Notes: a model not told the origin generated them from the letters alone. Numbered from the stretch's first letter, positions 27,205 to 36,670 are shown. The stretch is DNA of 64,000 bases from Nitrospira sp. (GCA_029194725.1 JARFXQ010000001.1:186001-250000), one strand, 5' to 3'. Made by a program: numbers and translations.

Positions 27205-27789
27205 TCAAACGCTTAGATCAGCGAGCCACTCTTCCCTCATACTGCCGGGGATAGGCACCGCATGATGATATTCACCATGGTTCACTCGAATCGTGACCGG
27301 TCGAGTGAGGTCCGCAATGGCTGCTTTCATCGAGGCAGTCGGTCGAAACCTGACGAAATGGACCGCACTGATTTTCGTCTCATGACTTCGACCACCTTCG
27401 AACTCACCGAAGGCTTCTTCTCCTCCGGCGGTGATCACCACTTTCTCCCCATGATCCAGCCCCATGAACTGATGGAGATTTTCTTTTAGCTTCTCCTCAT
27501 CAGTGATTTCAATCAACAGGGTTGCGCTCAGCTCATTCGGCAGCGGCAGCAAAGCGTTGTATACATCCAGCTCATCTTGGACCTTGAGCGGATCGATGAT
27601 CTGCTCGGCTCTGATCATTTCCTGAATCTGAAACTGCAGCGTCTCATGGTTTTCAAAAACGACGGTGATCAATGGGCCGATGGAAATCCGTCGCCGTTGC
27701 TTCAGTGCGATGATCTTCGCGCGAACGGTACCTCGCTGTCGTTCATACTCTTCGTACGGGATAACATCTTGAAGCCCGATCGTCTTCAT
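27205..27789 (-). CDS. DUF3501 family protein
   Basis: 194 residues beginning with MKTIGLQDVIPYEEYERQR, typical of DUF3501, then IALKQRRRISIGPLITVVFE and a C-terminal EYHHAVPIP. Function unknown. The family commonly sits beside a rubrerythrin and a GlpC-like Fe-S protein, as here, so a role in peroxide or oxygen defence, or in electron transfer to rubrerythrin, is a contextual inference. GAGAGGAGAG ribosome site upstream. Cytoplasmic. Confidence 0.85.
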   Translation of the reverse strand: MKTIGLQDVIPYEEYERQRGTVRAKIIALKQRRRISIGPLITVVFENHETLQFQIQEMIRAEQIIDPLKVQDELDVYNALLPLPNELSATLLIEITDEEKLKENLHQFMGLDHGEKVVITAGGEEAFGEFEGGRSHETKISAVHFVRFRPTASMKAAIADLTRPVTIRVNHGEYHHAVPIPGSMREEWLADLSV

Positions 27790-27857
27790 GAAGGTGCGCT
27801 CTCCTCTCCCGGCATTGAGGCTGGGTTCGGCTCATCTTAGCCCTCAGCCCTCGTGAC

Positions 27858-29141
27858 TCAGTCCTTCGAAGAAGACAGCCCATACGCGTCACGAACGATC
27901 TGAATCGGATGTAAGACGGCCTTTCCGCTTGCATGGGCCGATGCGCCGGCTTGTTCCAACTGTAATCCGGCCAAAGGGCAGTCCGACGCGACGAGATCAG
28001 CCGGCGTTTGCTCGATCGCCCGTATCGCCTTGCCGGCGATTTTCATCGACAGCGAAAAGAACTCCGTCTTGGCGGACCAGGCTCCGTCATGCCCTGAGCA
28101 TTGCTCGATCACCTCAACCTGTGCCCCGGCGCACTCCATGAGTTCCTTTGATTTAAACCCGATATTCTGGTCCCTGAGATGACAAGGAATCTGATAAACG
28201 ACGCGCCCCGGCTTCTTGGTGAAGTCGCTCGTCAATTGGCCGGCTTTTTTCATCGCCATCAAATATTCGCAGACATCGAAGGTCCGTTCCGCCACCTGTC
28301 TCGTCTGCTCATCGCGCTGAAGCTCCGGATATTCACGCTTCAGCATCAAGCTACAACTGGCGGTCGGGACCACAACATCGTACCCCTTGAGGACCCATTG
28401 GTACAATGACGAGACGTTGCTACGAATAGCTTGCTGAATGGCCTGGGTATCTCCAATATCGAAACTCGGCATCCCGCAACAACGCTGGTCCGGCAACACC
28501 ACCTGAACCCCGTTCTTCTCCAGTACCTGTACCGTCGCCTTGCCGACGTCGGTCGCCTGAAAATTAACGAGGCAACTGGCAAACAGAGCGACCTTGCGGA
28601 CAGGTGGATCGGCTGTGGCCCTCTTGGCTCGACGGCCGAACCAGCGGGGAAACGTCTCTCCAGAGAAATGCAGGAGACGACGATCTCGATGAATCCCCAT
28701 GACTCGTTCTAGGAGGCCGCGCACAAGTCGGTTCTCCAACAACCTGTTGGTGATGGCGGCGGTTGCACTGCCGAGTCTTCCGATCATATCGGTCATGATC
28801 AGTAGGCGATCCCGCAATCGAACGCCGTGCTCCGTTGCATGATGCTTCTTCCGGGCGACCATCAAATGCGGGAAGTCGATTTCGTAGTGATGGGGCGGGG
28901 TATAGGGACAATGGTTGAAACAGAGCTTACAGTAGTAGCATTCATCGACGATTTGATGATGATCGGCCGGAGTCAGTCCGGCCACATCACCCTCGTACGC
29001 ATCGATCCTGCCCAGCAACGTGTTGAAGGACGGACAGAGATTGAAACAGCGCCGGCAGCCGTCACAGACCTCGTAGATCCGCAGCGTTTCCTTCTCCAAT
29101 TGCTTGGAATCGATCGGTGTGATGAGGTTGAGCCCCTTCAT
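27858..29141 (-). CDS. GlpC-like Fe-S/CCG-domain protein
   Basis: 427 residues. Two [4Fe-4S] motifs lie near the N-terminus (C26, C29, C32, C36 and C68, C71, C74, C78). They are followed by two CCG-type domains: RCCGMPSFDIGD and a second copy where the pair reads CSG (EQCSGHDGAW). This is the layout of anaerobic glycerol-3-phosphate dehydrogenase subunit C and heterodisulfide-reductase-like proteins. No glpA or glpB is present; the neighbours are rubrerythrin and DUF3501, so it more likely feeds electrons to rubrerythrin (inference). GAGAGGCG precedes the ATG at 29141. Confidence 0.9.
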   Translation of the reverse strand: MKGLNLITPIDSKQLEKETLRIYEVCDGCRRCFNLCPSFNTLLGRIDAYEGDVAGLTPADHHQIVDECYYCKLCFNHCPYTPPHHYEIDFPHLMVARKKHHATEHGVRLRDRLLIMTDMIGRLGSATAAITNRLLENRLVRGLLERVMGIHRDRRLLHFSGETFPRWFGRRAKRATADPPVRKVALFASCLVNFQATDVGKATVQVLEKNGVQVVLPDQRCCGMPSFDIGDTQAIQQAIRSNVSSLYQWVLKGYDVVVPTASCSLMLKREYPELQRDEQTRQVAERTFDVCEYLMAMKKAGQLTSDFTKKPGRVVYQIPCHLRDQNIGFKSKELMECAGAQVEVIEQCSGHDGAWSAKTEFFSLSMKIAGKAIRAIEQTPADLVASDCPLAGLQLEQAGASAHASGKAVLHPIQIVRDAYGLSSSKD

Positions 29142-29235
29142 TCGCCTCTCCGAAAACGACCAGCGGCCAGCCTTCGCCGACGGATTCCCGTCACGTCGAA
29201 AACTGACCGCTGCACGTGAGCTGATACGAGAACAG

Positions 29236-29661
29236 TTAGCCCTTTAGACTATCCAATCCCTTCTGGAACCGATTGGCATGGGACCGCTCGGCTTTCGCCA
29301 AGGTCTCAAACCATTCGGCCAGCTCGGAGAACCCTTCATCCCGCGCGGTCCTCGCCATCCCGGGATACATCTGAGTATATTCATAAGTCTCACCCTCGAT
29401 GGCGGATTTGAGATTGGCGTCAGTGTTTCCCATCGGCACGTCGGTCACGGGATCTCCCACCTCTTTCAGAAAATCCAGGTGACCGAAGGCATGGCCCGTT
29501 TCAGCTTCCGAGGTGTCCCGGAAAAGCCCACCGACGTCCGGATAGCCCTCAATGTCAGCCCGCCGGGCAAAGTACAGGTACCGACGGTTGGCCTGTGATT
29601 CGCCCGCAAACGCATGTTTCAGATTGTCGTGACTCTTGGTTCCTTTTAAGCTTTTTCCCAT
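29236..29661 (-). CDS. Rubrerythrin
   Basis: 141 residues forming a four-helix di-iron bundle with carboxylate and His ligands visible in [36 protein letters not shown] and [10 protein letters not shown]. It lacks the C-terminal rubredoxin domain of classical rubrerythrin, so it needs an outside electron donor, possibly the GlpC-like protein encoded next. It reduces hydrogen peroxide in the cytoplasm. AGGAGG precedes the ATG. First gene of the four-gene run. Confidence 0.93.
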   Translation of the reverse strand: MGKSLKGTKSHDNLKHAFAGESQANRRYLYFARRADIEGYPDVGGLFRDTSEAETGHAFGHLDFLKEVGDPVTDVPMGNTDANLKSAIEGETYEYTQMYPGMARTARDEGFSELAEWFETLAKAERSHANRFQKGLDSLKG

Positions 29662-29894
29662 CTTAACCTCCTCCTAATTCGCAACCCACCTTGCGAAGGT
29701 CTTCACCCATAAAAACCACCATCTAAGATAGCTCAGCCGTCGCCAGAGGTTCAAGGGGCTTCGTGACTCCGGTCGGCGCTTTTCGAGAGAGAGTCATCGA
29801 GGATACCAGCCGATCGAACTAGTGTTGGCACGGCTGGCTGTGTGTTAGACTCCCACTGCATGGACGTACGAGGACTCATATCCAGGAGGCCCAT

Positions 29895-30386
29895 GTGAAG
29901 GTTTCCATTCGCCACTTTTTCTGCCGAACAGTAGGTGTTATCTCGTTATGCGTCCTGCTTCTGTCTGGTTGTGCACAAGACCCATATCAGCGGCGAGCGG
30001 ATATCATGAAGGACCACGTAGAGAACTTTTACACGCACCTCAAAGCCAATAGAGTGGGAGCCGCAGTTCACGAAAACGAACAGATCGAAGCCATGGCCGA
30101 CCAGATGGCGGACACGGTCAGGAAGCAGGGTCAGTCGCAGGGAACATCGCAGGTCGGGCGTGAATTCGCCCTGATGCAAACGGCTCGAGGCACGGCAGCC
30201 CAGAATTGGATTGCGCTGGGGCAATATCTCGCAATCAAGCAGCAGCCGGAGCGAGCCCGTGCAACCTATCAGCGTGTGATCGATACCTACACAGAGCCGA
30301 CGGAACGCACCTACCGAGAACAGGCTGCTCGAGCGTTGAAAGACCTGGAGATTGTGTCAGATCCCTCTCCCAGCTCGACTCGTTAA
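29895..30386 (+). CDS. Predicted lipoprotein with TPR-like tail
   Basis: 163 residues from GTG at 29895. Signal peptide and lipobox LLLSGC give a lipid-anchored, probably outer-membrane protein. The C-terminal half (WIALGQYLAIKQQPERARATYQRVIDTY) reads like one or two TPR helices pairs. No enzymatic motif. It precedes a second lipoprotein gene 67 bp downstream, and the two probably work in the same envelope process. No family recognised. Confidence 0.75.
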   Translation: MKVSIRHFFCRTVGVISLCVLLLSGCAQDPYQRRADIMKDHVENFYTHLKANRVGAAVHENEQIEAMADQMADTVRKQGQSQGTSQVGREFALMQTARGTAAQNWIALGQYLAIKQQPERARATYQRVIDTYTEPTERTYREQAARALKDLEIVSDPSPSSTR

Positions 30387-30453
30387 TCGCGTAGAGTCGG
30401 TATTCGGTATTATATTGTAAGGAGGGTTCGATCCGCCCATCCTTTGATCGCCT

Positions 30454-30990
30454 ATGATCCGCTGGATTACATTCAGAATGCTGCTGCTGGGCCTCTGTGT
30501 TATATGGGCGGGATGCGTCCATCGAATTCAGGTGACGCCTCTCCCCACGAGCCCGTCGACCGTCACCATCCCTCGAACACTTCAGGCCGTTATCAGCCCG
30601 ATTTCAATGGAAGGCCCGGACCATCGGCCAGGCATTGTCTTGCTGGAATGGTCGCATCTCGACTTGAAGCAGGCGATCTTGCGATACCTGCAACAACGAG
30701 GTGCCTTCGCTTCGGTCTCGACTGACCCAGCCGACTTGACGTTTCGTGTGGCCACGAAACTGACTCTCACCTCTCACAGCGACCTCTATCATTACCGAAT
30801 CGGGTTGCAAGCAGAGATGAGCGAAGGTGCCCGGCTTATCAAGTCGTATCGAGCCGACCAGACCGCAGTGGGATCATCGGTACGCTGGGTCACTGCTTCC
30901 GACAGCGTTCCTATCGAAACTGCGTTACAGGCGGCATTGGAAGACTTAATGGGGCAAGTTGAGGCGGATCAACGACTCTACATCGACTGA
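30454..30990 (+). CDS. Predicted lipoprotein
   Basis: 178 residues. The signal peptide ends in lipobox VIWAGC (Cys about 21). The mature part is rich in beta strand and contains LEWSHLDLKQAILRYLQQRGAF and SVRWVTASDSVPIETALQAAL, a pattern like outer-membrane lipoproteins that bind or assemble other envelope factors. Function unknown. It pairs with the upstream lipoprotein and converges on the marR-type gene. Confidence 0.75.
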   Translation: MIRWITFRMLLLGLCVIWAGCVHRIQVTPLPTSPSTVTIPRTLQAVISPISMEGPDHRPGIVLLEWSHLDLKQAILRYLQQRGAFASVSTDPADLTFRVATKLTLTSHSDLYHYRIGLQAEMSEGARLIKSYRADQTAVGSSVRWVTASDSVPIETALQAALEDLMGQVEADQRLYID

Positions 30991-31039
30991 ACTGAACAGC
31001 CGGCACCCTAGGCGCCCTGTGGCCCGCCGACGATCATCT

Positions 31040-31711
31040 CTAGGCGGATTGGATTATACTCACAGCTTTGTAAACCTCGACATTGTTGTGTGGCTGTTCC
31101 GTGGAAGCCTCTGCGTACTCCGGGCAATCGAGACGGAATCCCTGATCTCCGAAGGAGACATTGTAGAAACCACAGTGGTGCGGCTGGTCTGATTCCGGGT
31201 AGACATGAGGGCGGAAATGCTCGCATGAGACGCACATACGCGCCACAGGGATTTCCCCTTGCAATTGAAGCGCGCGAATCAATTTCACGAGCGCGGTGAG
31301 CAGCGCGACCTGTTCTTGCACCGACAAATTTTCGGTCGCAGACGCGAGAATCTCAGGCCATCGGTTTTCCACGTGACCTGCCTTGGCTCCAAGCGAAGTG
31401 AGATGAACGGTTACGACGCGATTGTCGATTTCCCGACGGCGGCGACGAACCAAACGCTTGTGCTCAAGCGTCCGAATGACTTCAGAAGCGGTAGGCAGCT
31501 TAACGGAAAGTTCTCTGGCGATTGTCGAGACGGTAGCCGAATGGTTTGGTCGAGACCGGAGAAACGTCAGGACTTGGATTTGCAAGGGACCGATACCTGG
31601 ACGTCCCTTTCGTCTCCATGCGCGGCTCTTCATCGCCAAACCGATTTTTGAAAGCCCCGTCACTAAGCGATCAGGGAGCGAGTCTTGGTCGATCTTCATT
31701 AATGCTGTCAT
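31040..31711 (-). CDS. MarR-family regulator with C-terminal four-Cys domain
   Basis: 223 residues. The winged-helix MarR domain occupies about 43-150 (STIARELSVKLPTASEVIRTLEHKRL is the recognition region, then a basic RRRRREIDNR wing). After it come four Cys at 160, 163, 180 and 196, with His between (CVSCEHF, HHCGF, LDCPEY). This could hold Zn, Fe or an Fe-S cluster, so it may be a metal- or redox-sensing repressor. The last gene of the leftward pfk-usp-marR run, 105 bp beyond usp. Family members without this tail are about 140-150 residues. Confidence 0.88.
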   Translation of the reverse strand: MTALMKIDQDSLPDRLVTGLSKIGLAMKSRAWRRKGRPGIGPLQIQVLTFLRSRPNHSATVSTIARELSVKLPTASEVIRTLEHKRLVRRRRREIDNRVVTVHLTSLGAKAGHVENRWPEILASATENLSVQEQVALLTALVKLIRALQLQGEIPVARMCVSCEHFRPHVYPESDQPHHCGFYNVSFGDQGFRLDCPEYAEASTEQPHNNVEVYKAVSIIQSA

Positions 31712-31815
31712 AAGTCCTCTCCCTTGATTATCTGAGCGCGCGTCAGTCTATTGCTCTTTCCTCCTTTCCGTCAAGCCCGTTCCGCGGGCTATGAGCCATC
31801 CCCTACTTTAGATGA

Positions 31816-32673
31816 TCAGCGGACCACGAGCACTCCACAGTGGGCATGTTGCACCACACGGGTGGAGACGCTGCCGAGTAGGACACGGCGGATCGCGCCC
31901 AACCCCTTCGCTCCAGTCACGATCAAGTCCGCCTTATCCTGTTTGGCCACCGTCAGAATTTCGTCAGCCGGCTTCCCCAGCCTCAAGGCTTCACGTACCT
32001 GGAAGCCCGATTTCGCGAGTTTATCACCATAACGTTGTACCAACGTTCTCCCGGTCTCCTTGACCTGCGGATACTTGAAATAGGGCACCGCATGCGTCAC
32101 CGTCACCATGACTGGTTCCTGGTCCGGTCCGTGGGGGGTCGGATTGACAGAGCGCATCAGAAACTTAACCGCTTTATCCGACGCCGTCGACCCATCGATT
32201 CCCAAGACCACATGCCTCACCGGCCGAGGGTTCTCCTTCACGACCAGTACAGAGCAAGGAGCATGGTGGATCGCATGGTTTGAGATGCTGCCCAGCATGA
32301 ATCGATCCAAGGCATCCAAGCCTCGGGATCCTATCGACAGGAGTCCTACGCCACGTCGCGCATGCTTCATGATCGTGGTTGCCACACCGCCTTGGTCGGT
32401 CGTTACGGTTCCGCTCAAACCAAGTCTCGACAACAAGCCCTCTGACGCTTTTTTTGTGGACTTGGCCGTCGTCTCCATGCGCTTCACTTCGGACTGAATG
32501 TACCGTTCGGTGCCGATGATCACCGGTTGGATCATGAAGGGAGCCCGAACGCTCGCCACGTCGACGACGTGCAGCACGCGAACAACCGGCTGCACAGTGA
32601 ACGGTATCTCCGCCAGCCATTCGATGGCCCACTGGCCGTATTTCGATCCATCAGTTGCCGCAAGAATCTTCAT
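31816..32673 (-). CDS. Tandem universal stress protein
   Basis: 285 residues with two UspA domains. The first starts MKILAATDGSKYGQWA and has the ATP-binding motif G-x2-G-x9-GS in GSRGLDALDRFMLGS. The second starts RHVVLGIDGSTASDKA and ends GAKGLGAIRRVLLGS. Usp proteins bind ATP and help cells survive starvation and oxidative stress. ATG at 32673 is chosen over an upstream frame start because a GAAGGG site lies just before it and the fold begins there. It lies 39 bp after pfk, so probably co-transcribed. Confidence 0.93.
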   Translation of the reverse strand: MKILAATDGSKYGQWAIEWLAEIPFTVQPVVRVLHVVDVASVRAPFMIQPVIIGTERYIQSEVKRMETTAKSTKKASEGLLSRLGLSGTVTTDQGGVATTIMKHARRGVGLLSIGSRGLDALDRFMLGSISNHAIHHAPCSVLVVKENPRPVRHVVLGIDGSTASDKAVKFLMRSVNPTPHGPDQEPVMVTVTHAVPYFKYPQVKETGRTLVQRYGDKLAKSGFQVREALRLGKPADEILTVAKQDKADLIVTGAKGLGAIRRVLLGSVSTRVVQHAHCGVLVVR

Positions 32674-32712
32674 GTCGGATACCCTTCGATCGCCGAGATG
32701 CATCCATGCCGC

Positions 32713-33960
32713 TCAGAGAACTTTGCCGAACCGTTCTCGAAACGCTTCTACGGATAGACTGGCCAAGGCGGCATAGCGGCCCAGCGCATCCGGATTCTTC
32801 ATGTCGTCATCAGTCAGCCGAATCATGTATTGTCGGGCAATTTTGAATGACTCGGACTCGATGTCTACCATCCTCACCTTGGTCCGTCCAGTTGACACAT
32901 CCGCCATCTGCTTGAACGGAATCGGAGTGAACCGTCCATTTTGAATCGAGACCATGGCCGAGGTCCCGCCGTCGAGCAGATATTGAGCGGCGCAATAGCC
33001 GAGGTCTCGCGTGTACTCGATGTCGTAGGGAATCGGATCGGCGCAGCGGAGCTCATACCCCACGTTCTTCGCCACCAGGCTGGAGGAAAGTCCTAACTGG
33101 TGAAGCTGTTTCGTCAGTTCGCGCCGCAACACCTCGCCGACATCCACCTCATTCATTCGTAAATGACCGTGTTCGTCCCTCTCAACATGCTCCAACCCAC
33201 CAAGATCGCGCGGGTCGAGAATTTCGACCAGCCCTTCGGCCAGCACCGCAACTCCATCGGCCCGACCATGATCCAACCGTTTGATCATGGCTCCGATTAA
33301 AAGATCGACGATCCGTTGCAGCTTGACCGGCCGTTCGCGAAACTCTTCCGGAATAATCGTCAGCGTCGCACCAGCTGCCTTTCCGATACCCAAGGCGAGA
33401 TGGCCGGCCTTGCGCCCCATGGTCACGACCAGGTACCAGTGTGTGGTAGTGCGGGCGTCTACCATAAGATTTTTCACGATTTCAGCACCGACGTGACGAG
33501 CCGTTTGAAACCCGAACGTCGGGATACCATGAGGAAGGTCGAGATCGTTGTCGATGGTCTTGGGAACGTGAACCACTTGAAGACGACCACTGGCCCGTTG
33601 CTCCAACTCCATTGCGGAAAACGCCGTATCGTCTCCGCCGATCGTCATCAAGCGCGTGACCCCGAGGCTCGACAGCGCAAACAACACATTGTCGAGAGAT
33701 TCTGCGCTTCTGGTCGGATTCGCACGTGACGTACCCAGATAGGACCCTCCTCGAAAATGAATTCGGCTCACCTCCTCGATCGAGAGCGGACGCACTTGTC
33801 CCGTGCCTCCATCCATGAGCCATCTGAATCCATCGATGAGCCCCAGCACGTCCGAGCCGCCGAGAATACTGCGGATCGTGGCCGCGCTGATCACGCTATT
33901 GATCCCAGGAGCCGGCCCGCCACCGACGAGAATGCCGACCATCGTTCGTTGCTCCGTCAT
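32713..33960 (-). CDS. 6-phosphofructokinase, pyrophosphate-type signature
   Basis: 415 residues, longer than the 320-residue E. coli ATP-PFK. It interconverts fructose 6-phosphate and fructose 1,6-bisphosphate. The phosphate-donor site reads GGDDT at 108-112 and PKTIDND at 133-139. In the PFK family an Asp at the second of these positions (E. coli Gly104) and the Lys in PKTIDND mark PPi-dependent enzymes, so PPi is the likely phosphoryl donor and the reaction is reversible. It heads the pfk-usp-marR run. Confidence 0.9.
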   Translation of the reverse strand: MTEQRTMVGILVGGGPAPGINSVISAATIRSILGGSDVLGLIDGFRWLMDGGTGQVRPLSIEEVSRIHFRGGSYLGTSRANPTRSAESLDNVLFALSSLGVTRLMTIGGDDTAFSAMELEQRASGRLQVVHVPKTIDNDLDLPHGIPTFGFQTARHVGAEIVKNLMVDARTTTHWYLVVTMGRKAGHLALGIGKAAGATLTIIPEEFRERPVKLQRIVDLLIGAMIKRLDHGRADGVAVLAEGLVEILDPRDLGGLEHVERDEHGHLRMNEVDVGEVLRRELTKQLHQLGLSSSLVAKNVGYELRCADPIPYDIEYTRDLGYCAAQYLLDGGTSAMVSIQNGRFTPIPFKQMADVSTGRTKVRMVDIESESFKIARQYMIRLTDDDMKNPDALGRYAALASLSVEAFRERFGKVL

Positions 33961-34063
33961 CGGTTTCTCCCTAGACTATTCCCCATCGGCCCTCCACCTT
34001 CTTCGTCATTTGCGACATGGTTGTATACTGGATCTTGTCGGGAGGCAAGCGGTGCGGCTCGAA

Positions 34064-35440
34064 TTACTCCGGCAGTTCTTCCAAGCCGACATGGGCGCGA
34101 AGCCGGTTATACCTGAAGGCCGGCTTTCCAAACCGCTGACGTCCGGGGTCGTGCCGCTCCATGTCATCGATCAGATCACTGACCTTCCCCCGCAACGTCG
34201 CATCTACCGCCGCATGCCGAGGTGTCTGGCCGTTGAGCGCGAGATGCGGCTGATCCGGCCACTCCAAGTACGCTTTCTCCAGGAACTGGTTGAGCAGCAT
34301 CTGATCTTCTTCGCGTGTCACGACCAACGTCGGAGGTTCATCGGACGTGAGTTCGTCCACCGACAGTTGCCGAGCCGGCGGTACCAACGTCTCACCTCGG
34401 AAATGCAATGAAAACCCCAACGAGGCCGCAAGCCTATGCTTGATGTGGTCCAGTCGTTGCGGGCTGTCGCATTCTACGATGAGTTGAAAGGCGGTGAGCG
34501 TGAGTCGGGCAACGAACCTACCGTCTTCCTGTTGTACCCATTGTCGGACCGACGGCCGATCTCCCGCAGCGCTCTGAGCTGCCTCCGAAGCCGGCTTTTC
34601 TACGTGAAATTCGTTCATCTCAGTCAGGACGTCGGTGAAGAATCGCTGTTCATGATGGTCGTACAGAGCGATCGCATATAGATAGGGCTGGCCATCGGGA
34701 TTGCGGTAGCCGATATGGACGACGGCATCCACCAAGGCTTCCATGCGTCGTTGCGCGAATGCCCAGAGAATCATATGTCCGAATCGTTTGGCAAACTCCT
34801 TCCATTCTCCCAGTGCAAAGGATCCGGTGGTCATCTCCATCTCTCGACGCCATTCCGACGTGATGCCGAGCAAGGCCGCCGCCTCGACTTGTGAAACGGC
34901 GATTCCGCAACCGGCCCATACGGCCCTGTCCGACTCCTGGGTGTTTGGATCATGGATGACTCTCGTGAGCAACGGATGGTCCGCCGCAAGATCCTTGACG
35001 AATTCGCCACCGGGTAGGGTCAGCCTCGTCCCATCGGCAAGTGATTGCACTACAAGATCTTGGCCAGGTCTTGGCGGCGAGATCGGTTTCAGGACATCGA
35101 GATAGGAGCGCTTCAAGGGATCGAGCCACTGCCGCTCCTCTTCGGGAATGTGCTCGGTGATAACGTCCCGCAGCTGTTCGATGAGCGTCAGCTGTCCATC
35201 GTCAGGGTAGTAGTCGCAGAACAGGTAGAGACTTGCCAGTTCTATCTCCTGCTCAAGCGGCGCAACAAGTCGTCCTGCATTTCCGTCCAAATAGGGCTTG
35301 AGCGCCCGTGCCTGTGCCAGTTCACGTTGCAACCAGAATTCCGGTTGACGCGAAAGGCTTTCCAGCCGCGAGAGCACTCCATCTAAGGACAGAGGCCGCG
35401 GAGTCCAAAATCCTGTCGCTTGTTCACCCGCGTGCTTCAT
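34064..35440 (-). CDS. Hypothetical protein, 458 residues
   Basis: A soluble protein with no signal peptide or membrane helix. The central part (WAGCGIAVSQVEAAALLG, then GYRNPDGQPYLYAIALYDHHEQRF) and the C-terminal segment LNGQTPRHAAVDATLRGKVSDLID stand out; the last resembles the helical segment of some antitoxin C-terminal (DUF2384-like) domains, but this is weak. It overlaps the DUF2934 gene by 17 bp, so the two are coupled. The context is universal stress proteins and PPi-phosphofructokinase. No family recognised with confidence. Confidence 0.8.
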   Translation of the reverse strand: MKHAGEQATGFWTPRPLSLDGVLSRLESLSRQPEFWLQRELAQARALKPYLDGNAGRLVAPLEQEIELASLYLFCDYYPDDGQLTLIEQLRDVITEHIPEEERQWLDPLKRSYLDVLKPISPPRPGQDLVVQSLADGTRLTLPGGEFVKDLAADHPLLTRVIHDPNTQESDRAVWAGCGIAVSQVEAAALLGITSEWRREMEMTTGSFALGEWKEFAKRFGHMILWAFAQRRMEALVDAVVHIGYRNPDGQPYLYAIALYDHHEQRFFTDVLTEMNEFHVEKPASEAAQSAAGDRPSVRQWVQQEDGRFVARLTLTAFQLIVECDSPQRLDHIKHRLAASLGFSLHFRGETLVPPARQLSVDELTSDEPPTLVVTREEDQMLLNQFLEKAYLEWPDQPHLALNGQTPRHAAVDATLRGKVSDLIDDMERHDPGRQRFGKPAFRYNRLRAHVGLEELPE

Positions 35441-35648
35441 GAATTTCTGTCAGGACGATTTCTTCCGCCTCGAGCCAATCTCGAACCGCGCTGCTTTCTT
35501 GACGACCTCGCTCTTCCCAGAGCTCGTACGCCTTCCGCGAGATCCGTTCCCACATTCCATCCGACGCTTCGATGGACGTCTCGCCTTTACCGGGTTCAGA
35601 GGAGGATATGGCTTTCACGTTGCTGGTTTTCTTCACGGTCCTTCGCAT
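35424..35648 (-). CDS. DUF2934 family small protein
   Basis: 74 residues with the DUF2934 signature RISRKAYELWEERG, then AVRDWLEAEE. Basic N-terminus. ATG at 35648 follows GAGGAG; a longer frame is unlikely. Function unknown; members occur often in environmental bacteria near stress genes. Lies between a tandem Usp gene and an unknown 458-residue gene. Confidence 0.85.
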   Translation of the reverse strand: MRRTVKKTSNVKAISSSEPGKGETSIEASDGMWERISRKAYELWEERGRQESSAVRDWLEAEEIVLTEIHEARG

Positions 35649-35662
35649 GGTTTGCTCCTCGG

Positions 35663-36670
35663 TTAATGACTTGCTCGAATGAGATGGCTTGAAAGCACAC
35701 GATGATGGCCTGGGCGGAACTTCGGATTGCGGACCGTCAGAACAGGGCATGATGATCTGCGCAAGGCGGATTCCGCGACGCTGCCGAATAATGTATGAGA
35801 AAAGCCGCGACGGCCATGAGTCCCCATGATAATCAAATCAACCGATCGAGATCGAGCCGTATCGAGGATAGAATCGGCCGGCAGCCCGCCGGAAATGACG
35901 AAATCCGACGGGACGTCGGCGGAGATGAGCGCCGATACAAGCTTGGACAGCCGGTTGGTCAGTTCTGTTCGGACCTGTTCCCGATTCGCCACCCGAGGAA
36001 GCGTGAAATCTAACCCGTACGACACCGGCTCCAGTACATGAAGAAGTGTGATGGAAGCCTGCGATCGTTGCGCAACCAATGCCCCATACTCCAGGGCATC
36101 GAGTGAACAGTCAGAAAAATCGACCGGCACGAGCATTCGCTTCGGTGGGCTGTTCGGCTTTTCGGAGCTCGAACTTCCCTCTGTCTGTTGTTTTATCATG
36201 GGAACAGTCAAAACGGGGCAGGGCGCCATCCGAATGATTCGCTCGGCCGTACTCCCCAGCAAGATGTGTTCGAGACCGGTCTTCCCTCTCGTTCCGACCA
36301 CAATCAAGTCGGCCTCTTTGGTTCGCGCGGCAGCCGACACTTCCTCACTCGGGATTCCTGTTGTAACATATGATTGTACGGGAATCCCGCGCGCGGCCAC
36401 CTGCGTCTTGAGATCCGTTAATTTCGTCGTGACCTCCCTCATCAATTCATCCAGGTACAGTCGATTCACCGCGTAGTCCGGGTCCATACCAGGAGGAAAT
36501 TCCAACACGCTCATCGCAGTCAAAGAGGCTCCCCATGACTGGGCTAACCCACAAGCATAGGCCTCCGCTCTCGCAGAGCCATGCGATCCGTCAGTCGCAA
36601 GGAGAATTCTCAGTCCCCCTATGGGCACGCTCACACCGCCCCCACAGTCAACAGGAGTACCTCCGCTCAT
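35663..36670 (-). CDS. Tandem universal stress protein
   Basis: 335 residues with two UspA domains. The first contains LRILLATDGSHGSARAEAYA and GTRGKTGLEHILLGSTAERI; the second starts KRMLVPVDFSDCSLDALEYG and has GTHGRRGFSHTLFGSVAES. Both carry the G-x2-G-x9-GS ATP motif. The N-terminus may start later than 36670, since Usp similarity begins at about residue 20. Part of the leftward stress run. Confidence 0.93.
   Translation of the reverse strand: MSGGTPVDCGGGVSVPIGGLRILLATDGSHGSARAEAYACGLAQSWGASLTAMSVLEFPPGMDPDYAVNRLYLDELMREVTTKLTDLKTQVAARGIPVQSYVTTGIPSEEVSAAARTKEADLIVVGTRGKTGLEHILLGSTAERIIRMAPCPVLTVPMIKQQTEGSSSSEKPNSPPKRMLVPVDFSDCSLDALEYGALVAQRSQASITLLHVLEPVSYGLDFTLPRVANREQVRTELTNRLSKLVSALISADVPSDFVISGGLPADSILDTARSRSVDLIIMGTHGRRGFSHTLFGSVAESALRRSSCPVLTVRNPKFRPGHHRVLSSHLIRASH

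Noticed and set aside
26306..27265. Long plus-strand frame of 319 codons
   Set aside because: Antisense to the PTPS fusion, which has clear motifs on the other strand.
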